A DNA stretch of 64,000 bases, from contig JAPKZB010000084.1 in the NCBI GenBank assembly GCA_026393985.1, positions 8,215-72,214 on the forward strand, given 5' to 3'. The stretch is from Acidobacteriota bacterium. GTDB taxonomy: Bacteria > Acidobacteriota > Terriglobia > Bryobacterales > Bryobacteraceae. A program made the position numbers and the translations under genes. How positions within the stretch are numbered: position 1 is the first letter of the stretch; each line of letters opens with the position of its first letter. Below, piece by piece: positions 1 to 7,679 of this stretch. The notes under the pieces were generated by a model. It was given only the letters and a program-made list of their open reading frames with translations. It ran no database searches and had not been told where the DNA came from.

Positions 1-98
1 AAACGACGCGCAGCCTCGTCAGCAACAAACGACGCGCAGCCTCGTCAGCAACAAACGACGCGCAGCCTCGTCAGCAACAAACGAGGCGCAGCCTCGTC
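1..98. repeat. 26-bp tandem repeat array, four copies, running off the left edge
   Basis: Three identical 26-bp units (1-26, 27-52, 53-78) are followed by a fourth, slightly different unit at 79-98. Each unit contains an interrupted palindrome. In the fourth copy the arms are perfect (ACGAGGC, loop GCA, GCCTCGT); in the first three the left arm reads ACGACGC, giving one mismatch. The array begins at base 1, so its full length is unknown. It lies directly after the stop of the PEP-CTERM gene when read on the - strand. It has no spacers, so it is not a CRISPR. Confidence 0.9.
81..97 (-). terminator. Hairpin just after the PEP-CTERM stop codon, terminator-like
   Basis: A perfect 7-bp stem with a 3-nt loop is followed on the - strand by the short T-rich stretch TTTGTTG. 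The TGA stop of the PEP-CTERM gene (97-99) touches the stem. The same hairpin-plus-tail recurs every 26 bp downstream, so the transcript would meet at least four weak terminators in series. The T tract is short, so the terminator role is an inference. Confidence 0.5.
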
Positions 99-771
99 AA
101 TGGCGTTGATAGCTCCGCCAACCAGCCAGCAGGCCAAGCCCCCCCAGCAACAGAAGCACGGTAGATGGCTCGGGAACCACCGTCTCGACCATTACGTTAT
201 CGATGCCCCAGTTCTCGTCGGTAAAATCCTGCAGGTTCAGCCCGGAAAAACGCAGCTCCAGCACGGACGAAACCGGCGTGACAGGCAGTACGAGCCGGTA
301 GGTGGTGTCACCCTCGGTGGCGAATCCCAGCGTGTTCACCGCCAACGCCCCGGTCCTCGGCGCATTCACCGCCGGTGAACCCGGGTTCCACGGGTCCGGG
401 AAAGACTGTTCAAATCCCGGTAGACCCGTATTGCTGAACGTGGTTTGCAGCAGGATGGGCCCACCCACCACCTCGACCGTGAAAAGGTCAGGGCCGAAGG
501 CGTTGCTGTTTCCATCCCAACTCCGGTTGATGTAAAGATCGAGTTGGAATAGAAGCGACCGGCCCGGGGTCAGCCCTCCGAGCGTGAAGGTCGTCGCCTG
601 GTTGCGAGCAAACAAGCCCAAAAATCGCGTCGAGCCGTTAGGTGCCAGCTCCACCCCACCGTCGGACCATCCATTGACATCGAGCGACTCAAAGTCGTTC
701 TGGTACAAAGGAAGCGCATAGACCGGCAGGCCCGAAAGCAATCCCAGCAACAAAATCAAGCGCAGGAACAT
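97..771 (-). CDS. PEP-CTERM sorting domain protein
   Basis: A 224-residue exported protein. It opens with a short hydrophobic signal peptide (about residues 1-19) and ends with the PEP-CTERM tripartite signal: VPEP at about residue 198, a hydrophobic stretch rich in Leu/Gly, then a basic tail (RSYQRH). In this family the tail is recognised by an exosortase, which releases or anchors the protein at the cell surface; no exosortase is visible in this window. The middle (about 20-195) looks like a beta-sandwich with several Asn/Asp-rich turns and no motif I recognise. A GGGGAG ribosome-binding site sits about 6 nt before the ATG. Its position beside an exopolysaccharide locus is typical, since PEP-CTERM proteins are thought to be matrix-associated. 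The specific function is unknown. Confidence 0.88.
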   Translation of the reverse strand: MFLRLILLLGLLSGLPVYALPLYQNDFESLDVNGWSDGGVELAPNGSTRFLGLFARNQATTFTLGGLTPGRSLLFQLDLYINRSWDGNSNAFGPDLFTVEVVGGPILLQTTFSNTGLPGFEQSFPDPWNPGSPAVNAPRTGALAVNTLGFATEGDTTYRLVLPVTPVSSVLELRFSGLNLQDFTDENWGIDNVMVETVVPEPSTVLLLLGGLGLLAGWRSYQRH

Positions 772-911
772 AGAATTCTCCCCGGTGGCATCGCCACTGT
801 CGTCCGCTAACCGTTAGAAACAAAAAGTGAAAAGTACCGTCAGACCTTCAAGGCGGTGCTTTCTAAACGGCGAACACAAAACAACCTTCGCCGATTTCAG
901 GCCGAAACCTG

Positions 912-949
912 TTGACATGCGGATGGGTAGAGGTATAGATTTACCTCTA
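912..949 (+). promoter_or_regulatory. Sigma70-like promoter with an overlapping 8-bp dyad
   Basis: A perfect -35 box TTGACA (912-917) is followed 16-18 nt later by -10-like sequences (TATAGA at 934 or TAGATT at 936). A palindrome with 8-bp arms, TAGAGGTA (928-935) and TACCTCTA (942-949), lies across the -10 region, where a repressor dimer could bind. It faces the beta-helix/malectin gene about 90 nt downstream. The -35 and the dyad are seen directly; regulation is inferred. Confidence 0.55.
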
Positions 950-1040
950 ATGCTATCCGGTCTCAAGCCGGAATGCAAGAAAAATCGACTACCGCTGTTC
1001 AACAATTTTGAAAATCAGTCAATCCCCATTCAGGTACTTC

Positions 1041-3914
1041 ATGCATCTACTCCGTTTTCCTCACCCCCTTTGCCTCGCTGCCCGTTCGCCCGTTTCCCGC
1101 TTCGCCCTCGCTTCCCTGGGCTTTCTTTTGTCCGCCTTCGCCGCCGACTACTACGTGGCGCCGAACGGATCACCCTCCGGCACGGGCCAACTGCAAAACC
1201 CCTGGAACCTGCAAACCGCCTTGAACCACCCCACCATGGTCCGGCCGGGCGATACCATCTGGGTCCGGGGAGGAACCTACCCCGGCAAGTACCGCAGCGT
1301 ACTCCGCGGCGTGGCCAACCAGCCGATCATCGTCCGCCAGTATCCCGGCGAACGGGCCGTCATCGACGCCAACACCAACACCTCTACCCCCGCCGTCCTC
1401 ACCGCCGATGGCTCCTGGACCTGGTTCTGGGGCCTCGAAGTCACCAACAGCAACCCCGGCCGGCGCCTCGGCAGCAGCCGCCCCACCGGCATCGACGTCT
1501 TCGGACCCAATATCAAAATCATCAACATGGTCGTCCACGATAACGGCAGCGGCTTCGGCCTCTGGAACGGCGCCGACGACTCGGAAATCTACGGAACGCT
1601 CATCTACTACAACGGCTGGGAGGGTGGCGACCGCGGCCACGGCCACAGCATCTACTCGCAGAATCGCCTCGGCTTGAAACGGATCACCGACAACATCTAC
1701 TTCAAGTCCTACAGCCACGGCATCCACATTTACGGCTCGGAAAACGCATTTCTTGAAAACTTCCTAATCGAGGGCAACACCGGCTTTGACAACGGCGTCC
1801 TCTCGCCCTCATCCGGAGCCAAAACCCAGTTCATCATCGGCGGCGGCGTATTGGCCAAGAACCTGACGCTGCGCGACAACGCCACCTTCTTCTCCGGCAA
1901 CGACGGCCGCAACGAGATCGGCTACGGCGCCGGCTGCACCAACCTGCTCGCTGAACGAAACTACTTCGTCGCCCCCGTGGCGATGAAGCTGAGTTGCACC
2001 GCCGTCACCTTCACTGGAAACCTCTTCTACGGCGGCCTCAACGGCATGACCGCCGCGCAGTTTCCCAACAACACCTACACCACCGTCCAACCCAAAGGCC
2101 TGCAGGTCCTGCTCCGCCCCAACCGCTATGAACCCGGCCGCGGCCACGTCACCGTCTACAACTGGGACAACCTCAGCAACGTCAGCGTCAATCTGGCCTC
2201 CATTCTGCCCACCGGCGCCGCCTACGAAATCCGCGACGCCCAGAACTTCTTCGGCCCTCCCGTGGCCTCCGGCGTCTATTCCGGCGGATCGGTCACCATT
2301 CCCATGACCGGCACCGCCATTACCCCGCTCACCGGTCTGGCCGAGGTCGCACTGCTCCACACCCCGGTCCGCTTCGGCAGCTTTATCGTACTGCCGGTCT
2401 CGGGCACGGTGCCCCCGCCGCCCGCGCCTACCAACCTCGCCCCGGTCGTCACCACCGGCCCGGCCCAAACCATCACCCTGCCCGCCTCAGCCACCGTCAC
2501 CGCCTCGGCCACCGACGATGGCCTCCCCAACGGAACGCTCTCCTACTCCTGGTCCGTCACCAGCGGTCCCGGACCCGTTTCATTCACCAACCCCGCCAGC
2601 GCCACCACCGGAGTCACCTTCTCAAGCGCCGGCACCTACCAACTGCGCCTGATGGCCTCCGATGGCCAACTCTCCTCCTCGGCCACCACCCAGATTACGG
2701 TCAACGCGGCGCCCCCGCCGCCCCCACCACCCCCGGGAGGCGTCCTTCGCATCAACGCCGGTGCCGGACAACTCTCCGATGCGGCCGGAAACCTTTGGGA
2801 GGCCGACCGTAACTTCTCCGGCGGTTCTCCCTTTGCCGTAACCCGCCCCGTCAGCGGCCCCGCCGGCATCGATCCCTACCAGAGCGTGCGGTACGGCAAC
2901 TTCACCTATCGCTTCCCGGTCGCCAACGGCAGCTACCGGATTCTGCTCCGCTTCGCCGAAATCTACCACGAACGAGCCGGAGCCCGCCTGTTCTCGGTCA
3001 ACGTCAACGGACAAGCCAAACTCAGCTCCTTCGACGTCTTCGCCGCCGCCGGCAGCGCCTTCACCGCCGTCGACCGGCAGTTTGACGTCGCCGTCTCCGG
3101 CGGAGAGATCGCCATTGGCTTCGTTTCGCAAATCGACTTCGCTCTTGTCAACGCGATTGAAATTCAGCCGCTGACGACAACTCCCGTCCCCACCCCGCCC
3201 GTCTCGGTCACCCTCTCGCCCACCGCCGCCACCCTTGCCTCCGGCGCCACGCGGCAGTTCAGCGCCCTGGTGGCCAACGCGACCAACTCCGCCGTCACTT
3301 GGTCCCTCTCCCCGGCCCTTGGCGCCATCAGCTCCAGCGGCCTCTACCAGGCACCCACTGTCACCAGCCCCACCGGGCTGACCGTCCGGGCGACCAGCGT
3401 GGCCGATCCTACCAAATCGGCTACAGCCCAACTCACCATCGAACCCGTAGCACCACCGCCTCCTCCTCCGCCGCCTGCCGACTTTTCACCAGTCCGAATG
3501 AACGCCGGCGGCCCCCGCTACGTCGATGGGGTCGGCAACACCTGGCTCTCGGAAAGCAGCGTCTCCGGCGGAGCCGTGTTCGCTACCACCGCCGCCATCG
3601 CCAACACGACCGACCAGGCCCTGTACAAAACCGTCCGCTACGGCACGTTCCGCTACGAACTGCCCGTGGCTAACGGCGCCCGTACGGTCCGCCTGCGGTT
3701 CGCCGAAATCTACTTCACCCAAACCGGACGCCGTGTCTTCAACGTCCGGATCAACGGAACCCAGGTGCTCACCGGCTTCGACATCTTCGCCGCCGGTGGC
3801 GCCTTCTCGGCCGTGGATCGCGAGTTCCCGGTCAATGTCACCAACGGAGCCGTAGTCATCGAATTTCTTCCCGTCGTCGAGAATCCCTGCCTCGGCGCGA
3901 TCGAAATTCGCTAA
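1041..3914 (+). CDS. Secreted beta-helix protein with Ig-like and two malectin-like domains
   Basis: About 957 residues. A signal peptide (about 1-34, ending SAFA) precedes a parallel beta-helix-type region (about 35-450) rich in short Asn/Gly turn repeats, as in polysaccharide lyases and pectate-lyase-like proteins. A Pro-rich linker leads to an Ig/PKD-like domain (about 460-555). A poly-Pro linker then leads to a malectin-like carbohydrate-binding domain (about 568-712, containing VRYGNFTYRFP and LRFAEIYHE), a bacterial Ig-like domain (about 715-800), a second poly-Pro linker and a second malectin-like domain (about 816-957, VRYGTFRYELP and LRFAEIYFT). The helix region is clearly paralogous to the gene at 6278-7666. 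It likely binds or cleaves polysaccharide outside the cell; catalytic residues cannot be assigned by eye. An in-frame TTG at 1008 is possible, but the ATG at 1041 gives a cleaner signal peptide. Confidence 0.82.
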   Translation: MHLLRFPHPLCLAARSPVSRFALASLGFLLSAFAADYYVAPNGSPSGTGQLQNPWNLQTALNHPTMVRPGDTIWVRGGTYPGKYRSVLRGVANQPIIVRQYPGERAVIDANTNTSTPAVLTADGSWTWFWGLEVTNSNPGRRLGSSRPTGIDVFGPNIKIINMVVHDNGSGFGLWNGADDSEIYGTLIYYNGWEGGDRGHGHSIYSQNRLGLKRITDNIYFKSYSHGIHIYGSENAFLENFLIEGNTGFDNGVLSPSSGAKTQFIIGGGVLAKNLTLRDNATFFSGNDGRNEIGYGAGCTNLLAERNYFVAPVAMKLSCTAVTFTGNLFYGGLNGMTAAQFPNNTYTTVQPKGLQVLLRPNRYEPGRGHVTVYNWDNLSNVSVNLASILPTGAAYEIRDAQNFFGPPVASGVYSGGSVTIPMTGTAITPLTGLAEVALLHTPVRFGSFIVLPVSGTVPPPPAPTNLAPVVTTGPAQTITLPASATVTASATDDGLPNGTLSYSWSVTSGPGPVSFTNPASATTGVTFSSAGTYQLRLMASDGQLSSSATTQITVNAAPPPPPPPPGGVLRINAGAGQLSDAAGNLWEADRNFSGGSPFAVTRPVSGPAGIDPYQSVRYGNFTYRFPVANGSYRILLRFAEIYHERAGARLFSVNVNGQAKLSSFDVFAAAGSAFTAVDRQFDVAVSGGEIAIGFVSQIDFALVNAIEIQPLTTTPVPTPPVSVTLSPTAATLASGATRQFSALVANATNSAVTWSLSPALGAISSSGLYQAPTVTSPTGLTVRATSVADPTKSATAQLTIEPVAPPPPPPPPADFSPVRMNAGGPRYVDGVGNTWLSESSVSGGAVFATTAAIANTTDQALYKTVRYGTFRYELPVANGARTVRLRFAEIYFTQTGRRVFNVRINGTQVLTGFDIFAAGGAFSAVDREFPVNVTNGAVVIEFLPVVENPCLGAIEIR

Positions 3915-3932
3915 CCCGGCCTCAGGCCGGGT
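3914..3932. terminator. Perfect 8-bp hairpin shared by two convergent genes
   Basis: ACCCGGCC (3914-3921), loop TCA, GGCCGGGT (3925-3932). The first base is the last base of the TAA of the + strand gene, and the loop itself is the TGA stop of the - strand gene. Neither side has a T tract, so it may act as a barrier or mRNA 3' stabiliser rather than a classical intrinsic terminator. Confidence 0.55.
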
Positions 3933-6243
3933 GCGTCTCCCGCACCATGTGCAGAGTTGGCGCCGGCGCCTGCGCCGGCGCGCTCTGCCGCGGGCGGAAA
4001 CAGTAAGCCGCAAAGTAGAACAAGCCCGCCACCAGCGCCAGCGACCGCAGGCCCGTCGCCATCGATAGCGATTCCGCCAAGCCTCCCAGCAGCGCCCCAA
4101 TCAGATTGGAGCCCAACGCCGCGCCCTGAAACCCGGCAGCGGAGAAGCTTCGTATAAAAATAATGCTGGCAAACAGCACCGGCAGGCACAGCACCAGGCC
4201 GCCCGCCGCCGCTCGCTGCCAGAAGGACGGCAGCAGCAGAGCCTCAAGCGGCGTGAAGTAAGCCACCAGAATACTGATCCCCAAACAGACATAGGCAAAC
4301 CCGGCCGGCATGCGCGGATATCGCCCCGCCAACGTATTGCCGGCCATGATCAGCAGCAGCAGCGCTGAAATGACCACCGCATTCACGAGCCACGTCGTCC
4401 CGAACAGCAGCGCCATCTTGCTTACAATCTGGGCCTCCAGCAGCAAAAAAGCCGCGCCCAGGAAAAAGAAATGCCAGTGCGTGCCGCGTCCCAACGTCGT
4501 CTCGCCGGTCAGCCCAAGCTGCCCGGTCGCCCGCACCGCCAGCGTGCAGACCACGGCAAGCAACAGTGAGATCAACCCCACGCTCACCGGAAGTCCGGGC
4601 TTCTCCTGATAGAAGTAGGGCCAGTCGTCGGTGGTCACCGGCGCCGGGGTGATTTTCATCTTACTGTGGGCGTCGACGTACTCCCGCACGCCGGGCTTGG
4701 CCAGCGCCCGGCGCAGCGTCGCCTCCGAGCCGGAAAGAAAGAAACTCCCTTCCGTCGTATACGAGGGCTCGGCCTCCAGTTGCAGCGGCGCCTGCCCGAA
4801 CACTTGGGTAAGCGAAGCCTGCAGCCGTCCGGCAATCCACGGCCGGTCCACCCAGAACTTCATTACAAGCAGTCCCTCGGGCTTCAGCAGCTTCTTGGCC
4901 GCCGCCAGCGCTTCGACCGTGTAGACATAGTTGTCGATGCGGATGTTGGAAAAGTGCGACGTGGTCGTGTGCGAATCAAGCAGCGAGAACAGAATCAGAT
5001 CGAAGCGCTCCGTGCTGTTCTGTACATAAGCACGGGCATCGGCCAGCACCGCCTGCACCTTGGGCGAGTCGTAGGGATGCTCCGGATGCAGCCGCTTGCC
5101 CTCTTCTAGAATCAGCGGATCGATCTCCACCGCGACCACCCGCCCGGCGCCGTTGCGCACCGCCGCCGCCACATCGTTGCCCGTGCCGGCGCCCAGCACC
5201 AGCACCGATGGCGGGGCCGCCACGAACTGGTAGGGAATGTTATAGGCGTTCCATGCAATGGGCACGCCACGCAGCAGATGCGGATGCGCGGCCAGAAACG
5301 ACGACGAGAGGTTGATGATCACCTGGTACCAGCTATCGTTGGTGCTCACGTTATGCCCGATCAAGGTCCCATCCGTATCCCGCCACTCCGCAATCGAGAG
5401 CTTCTGGTAAGGCGACCACAATACCGTCCGGCCGGCCGGGGTGAGATAAGCCAAGCCCGCACACAGCAGAAACACCAGCGCGGCGCCCACCGCCAACCGG
5501 CGCACCGGCAGCAGCAACAGAACCAGCAAAACGCCACCAAGCACAAACCAGATCGCCGGCGGCTGCGAGTACAAACACAGCATCGTGTAAAGCAGAACGC
5601 CGGCCAGACTCGCGCCCACGTTGACTGTATAGGCCGTAATCCCGTGGCGGGCGCGTTCGAGATACCAGGCCACCAGTTGGCCGGCCGGCACAAACAGCAG
5701 CGCGATCATCGCGAAAATCGGAACGACCACCACCATAGCCCCGGTCAACGTCTTCACCGACTGAAACGTCAGCGACATCGAAGGGACGCTCCAGATATGC
5801 ACGCTCGCAAAAGCGCCCAGATAGTCCGGCAGCTCACTCACCAGTTGCCGCAACGGCGGATACGGCGCCTTGATCAACACGGCCAGCCACAACAGCGGCA
5901 GCAGCATCGCGCCCAGCCGTACCGGCCGGTGCGACAGGTGCGAGCCCAGCCCGAACCCGAGAAAACACGCAATGAGCACGAAGTTCTTGAAGTAGGCAAA
6001 GATGCGGATCTCCGACGAGACCCAGCGAATTAACAGCAGTTCGAGGAAAAGGCCGAACAGGCTGGCCAGGATCAGCGCGGGGTAGGAGAAGCCGCCCAAC
6101 TGCTCCGGCCGGAACTCGGCCAGCAGCACGCGCCCGGCCAGGCTCCGCGCCGGCAGTGCGCCGGGGCGATAGCTCCGAAACAGAACCAACGCCAGCAGCA
6201 ACCCGCTCAGCACGATCAAGAGGAAAGAGGGAAGTAGATTCAT
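3922..6243 (-). CDS. Polytopic membrane protein with spermidine-synthase-like methyltransferase-fold domain
   Basis: 773 residues. The first ~290 residues form about seven or more membrane segments (including the ELLLIRWVSSEIRIFAYFKN-type stretch common to this family). They are followed by a soluble Rossmann domain with the SAM-binding motif LVLGAGTGNDVAAAV near residue 348, an acidic residue after the second strand (VVAVEID) and LKPEGLLVMKFW. A second membrane block follows (about 550-740). The architecture matches membrane-fused spermidine synthase-like proteins, whose substrate is generally unknown; true polyamine synthesis should not be assumed. It is the last gene of the long - strand run, 34 nt after the beta-helix gene. 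Its stop codon lies in the loop of the convergent hairpin. Confidence 0.75.
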   Translation of the reverse strand: MNLLPSFLLIVLSGLLLALVLFRSYRPGALPARSLAGRVLLAEFRPEQLGGFSYPALILASLFGLFLELLLIRWVSSEIRIFAYFKNFVLIACFLGFGLGSHLSHRPVRLGAMLLPLLWLAVLIKAPYPPLRQLVSELPDYLGAFASVHIWSVPSMSLTFQSVKTLTGAMVVVVPIFAMIALLFVPAGQLVAWYLERARHGITAYTVNVGASLAGVLLYTMLCLYSQPPAIWFVLGGVLLVLLLLPVRRLAVGAALVFLLCAGLAYLTPAGRTVLWSPYQKLSIAEWRDTDGTLIGHNVSTNDSWYQVIINLSSSFLAAHPHLLRGVPIAWNAYNIPYQFVAAPPSVLVLGAGTGNDVAAAVRNGAGRVVAVEIDPLILEEGKRLHPEHPYDSPKVQAVLADARAYVQNSTERFDLILFSLLDSHTTTSHFSNIRIDNYVYTVEALAAAKKLLKPEGLLVMKFWVDRPWIAGRLQASLTQVFGQAPLQLEAEPSYTTEGSFFLSGSEATLRRALAKPGVREYVDAHSKMKITPAPVTTDDWPYFYQEKPGLPVSVGLISLLLAVVCTLAVRATGQLGLTGETTLGRGTHWHFFFLGAAFLLLEAQIVSKMALLFGTTWLVNAVVISALLLLIMAGNTLAGRYPRMPAGFAYVCLGISILVAYFTPLEALLLPSFWQRAAAGGLVLCLPVLFASIIFIRSFSAAGFQGAALGSNLIGALLGGLAESLSMATGLRSLALVAGLFYFAAYCFRPRQSAPAQAPAPTLHMVRETHPA

Positions 6244-6277
6244 AGCAGTGCCGGACTCCTTGTAGACGGCGACAACG

Positions 6278-7666
6278 TTACGGTTTCACGGGAAGGCGGC
6301 CTGCGCCATTGTCTTCCCCGCGACGGCGGACAGACGAAGCGTAGGGCAGCACCAAAAACGCGCCAAACTCGGCCGGCGTATGCGAGGCAAAGGCGCCGGG
6401 TTCGCCCACCGGCGTGGCGACGGCGGTCAGGTTGAGCGGGATACTGATCGCCCGGCCGTCGAAGGCGCCCGTCACCACCGGAGGCCCCAGCGGATTCTGC
6501 AGGTCCCGGATCTGAAAGGCTTGGCCGGGACGCAGTACCGCGGACAGATCAACGGCCACCTGATCGCGCAGCTCCCAGTTGAACACCGCAACGTGGGCGC
6601 GCCCGGCTTCGTACTCATTGGGCCGGACAAACACGCGGGTGCCCGTTGGCCGCGTGCGCAGGTAGGTGTTAAACGCCAGCTGTTCAACGGGCAAGCCAAA
6701 AACGTAAGGATGAAAGAAGTTCCCTTCCATCGTGATATTGCGGCATTCAATCGCCACCAGTCCGCCGTTGGCAAAGTAGTTCCGGCGAATGGTCATCCCG
6801 TCGCAGCCGGCCCGGTAACCGATGTTGTTCTGCCCTACCAGCGACGACGGAGAAAAGTAAGTGTAGTTATCCGCCAGCAGATTATCCCGCGCCACGGTGC
6901 CACCGCCCAGCAGAATGTTACGGGTGATGCCGGTGCGCGACAGGATGCCGTTGTCGAACGAAATGTTGCCTTCCACGCGGAACTGGTGCAGCGAGGCCTC
7001 TTCGGACCCGTAGATATGAATGCCGTGGCTGAAGGAGTTGAAAAAGACCGAGTCGCTAATGCGCTTGATGCCCCTGTCGTTCTGCGCATAGAGCGCGTGC
7101 CCGTGACCCCGGTCCGGCCCGTCCCAGCCGTTGTTATAGACAATGGTGCCGTATAGCTGCGAATCCACCGAATTGGCCCAGAAGCCAATGCCGCTGCCGT
7201 GGTCGTGCACCAGGCAATTGATCAGCCGGACCCCACTGCCGAAGATATCAACGCCGGTGGCCCGGCCGCCGTCGGGCGACGGATAGGTCCGCTGCGGATG
7301 CGAATTGAGCACCTCCAAACCCCAAATCCAGGCGTACGCTCCACGAATCGTCAGCACCGCCGGCAGCATACTGTTGCGCTCCCCATCGATCACCACCCGC
7401 ACCGCGGGCATGGCCCGCACCACAATCGGCCGGGCAGCAGTACCCGTTAGCTGGCTTGTATAGGAGCCGCGATAAGTCCCCTCTCGCAGCCAGATTGTGT
7501 CGCCCGGCGCCACCGCCGCCGGCTGAGCCAGGGCCGTAGCCAGGTCCCACGGCGCGCCCGCCGAACCATCTCCGCCCGGCAGCCCGAACGGAGAGACGAA
7601 AAACTCCGCCGCGGCGGCCAAGCCGGCCCCGCACAGAAAACTCAAAACAGCCAAGAAAAGTCTCAT
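6278..7666 (-). CDS. Secreted parallel beta-helix protein, paralogue of the 1041-3914 product
   Basis: About 462 residues. A signal peptide (about 1-20, ending AAAA) leads directly into a beta-helix region with the same landmarks as the + strand paralogue: GDTIWLREGTYRG, the DRGHGHALYAQN block and SHGIHIYGSE. There is no malectin or Ig extension; the protein ends in a basic Arg/Lys tail. It is likely a surface or periplasmic polysaccharide-modifying or -binding protein. The chosen ATG follows the upstream membrane transferase by 13 nt, with a weak TGAGG site. Residues upstream of it would belong to a non-coding extension. Confidence 0.78.
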   Translation of the reverse strand: MRLFLAVLSFLCGAGLAAAAEFFVSPFGLPGGDGSAGAPWDLATALAQPAAVAPGDTIWLREGTYRGSYTSQLTGTAARPIVVRAMPAVRVVIDGERNSMLPAVLTIRGAYAWIWGLEVLNSHPQRTYPSPDGGRATGVDIFGSGVRLINCLVHDHGSGIGFWANSVDSQLYGTIVYNNGWDGPDRGHGHALYAQNDRGIKRISDSVFFNSFSHGIHIYGSEEASLHQFRVEGNISFDNGILSRTGITRNILLGGGTVARDNLLADNYTYFSPSSLVGQNNIGYRAGCDGMTIRRNYFANGGLVAIECRNITMEGNFFHPYVFGLPVEQLAFNTYLRTRPTGTRVFVRPNEYEAGRAHVAVFNWELRDQVAVDLSAVLRPGQAFQIRDLQNPLGPPVVTGAFDGRAISIPLNLTAVATPVGEPGAFASHTPAEFGAFLVLPYASSVRRRGEDNGAGRLPVKP

Positions 7667-7679
7667 CGAATTGGCCTCA

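Noticed and set aside
1-98. CRISPR array at the left edge
   Set aside because: Repeats are directly adjacent with no variable spacers, and each unit is a terminator-like hairpin; no cas genes are present.
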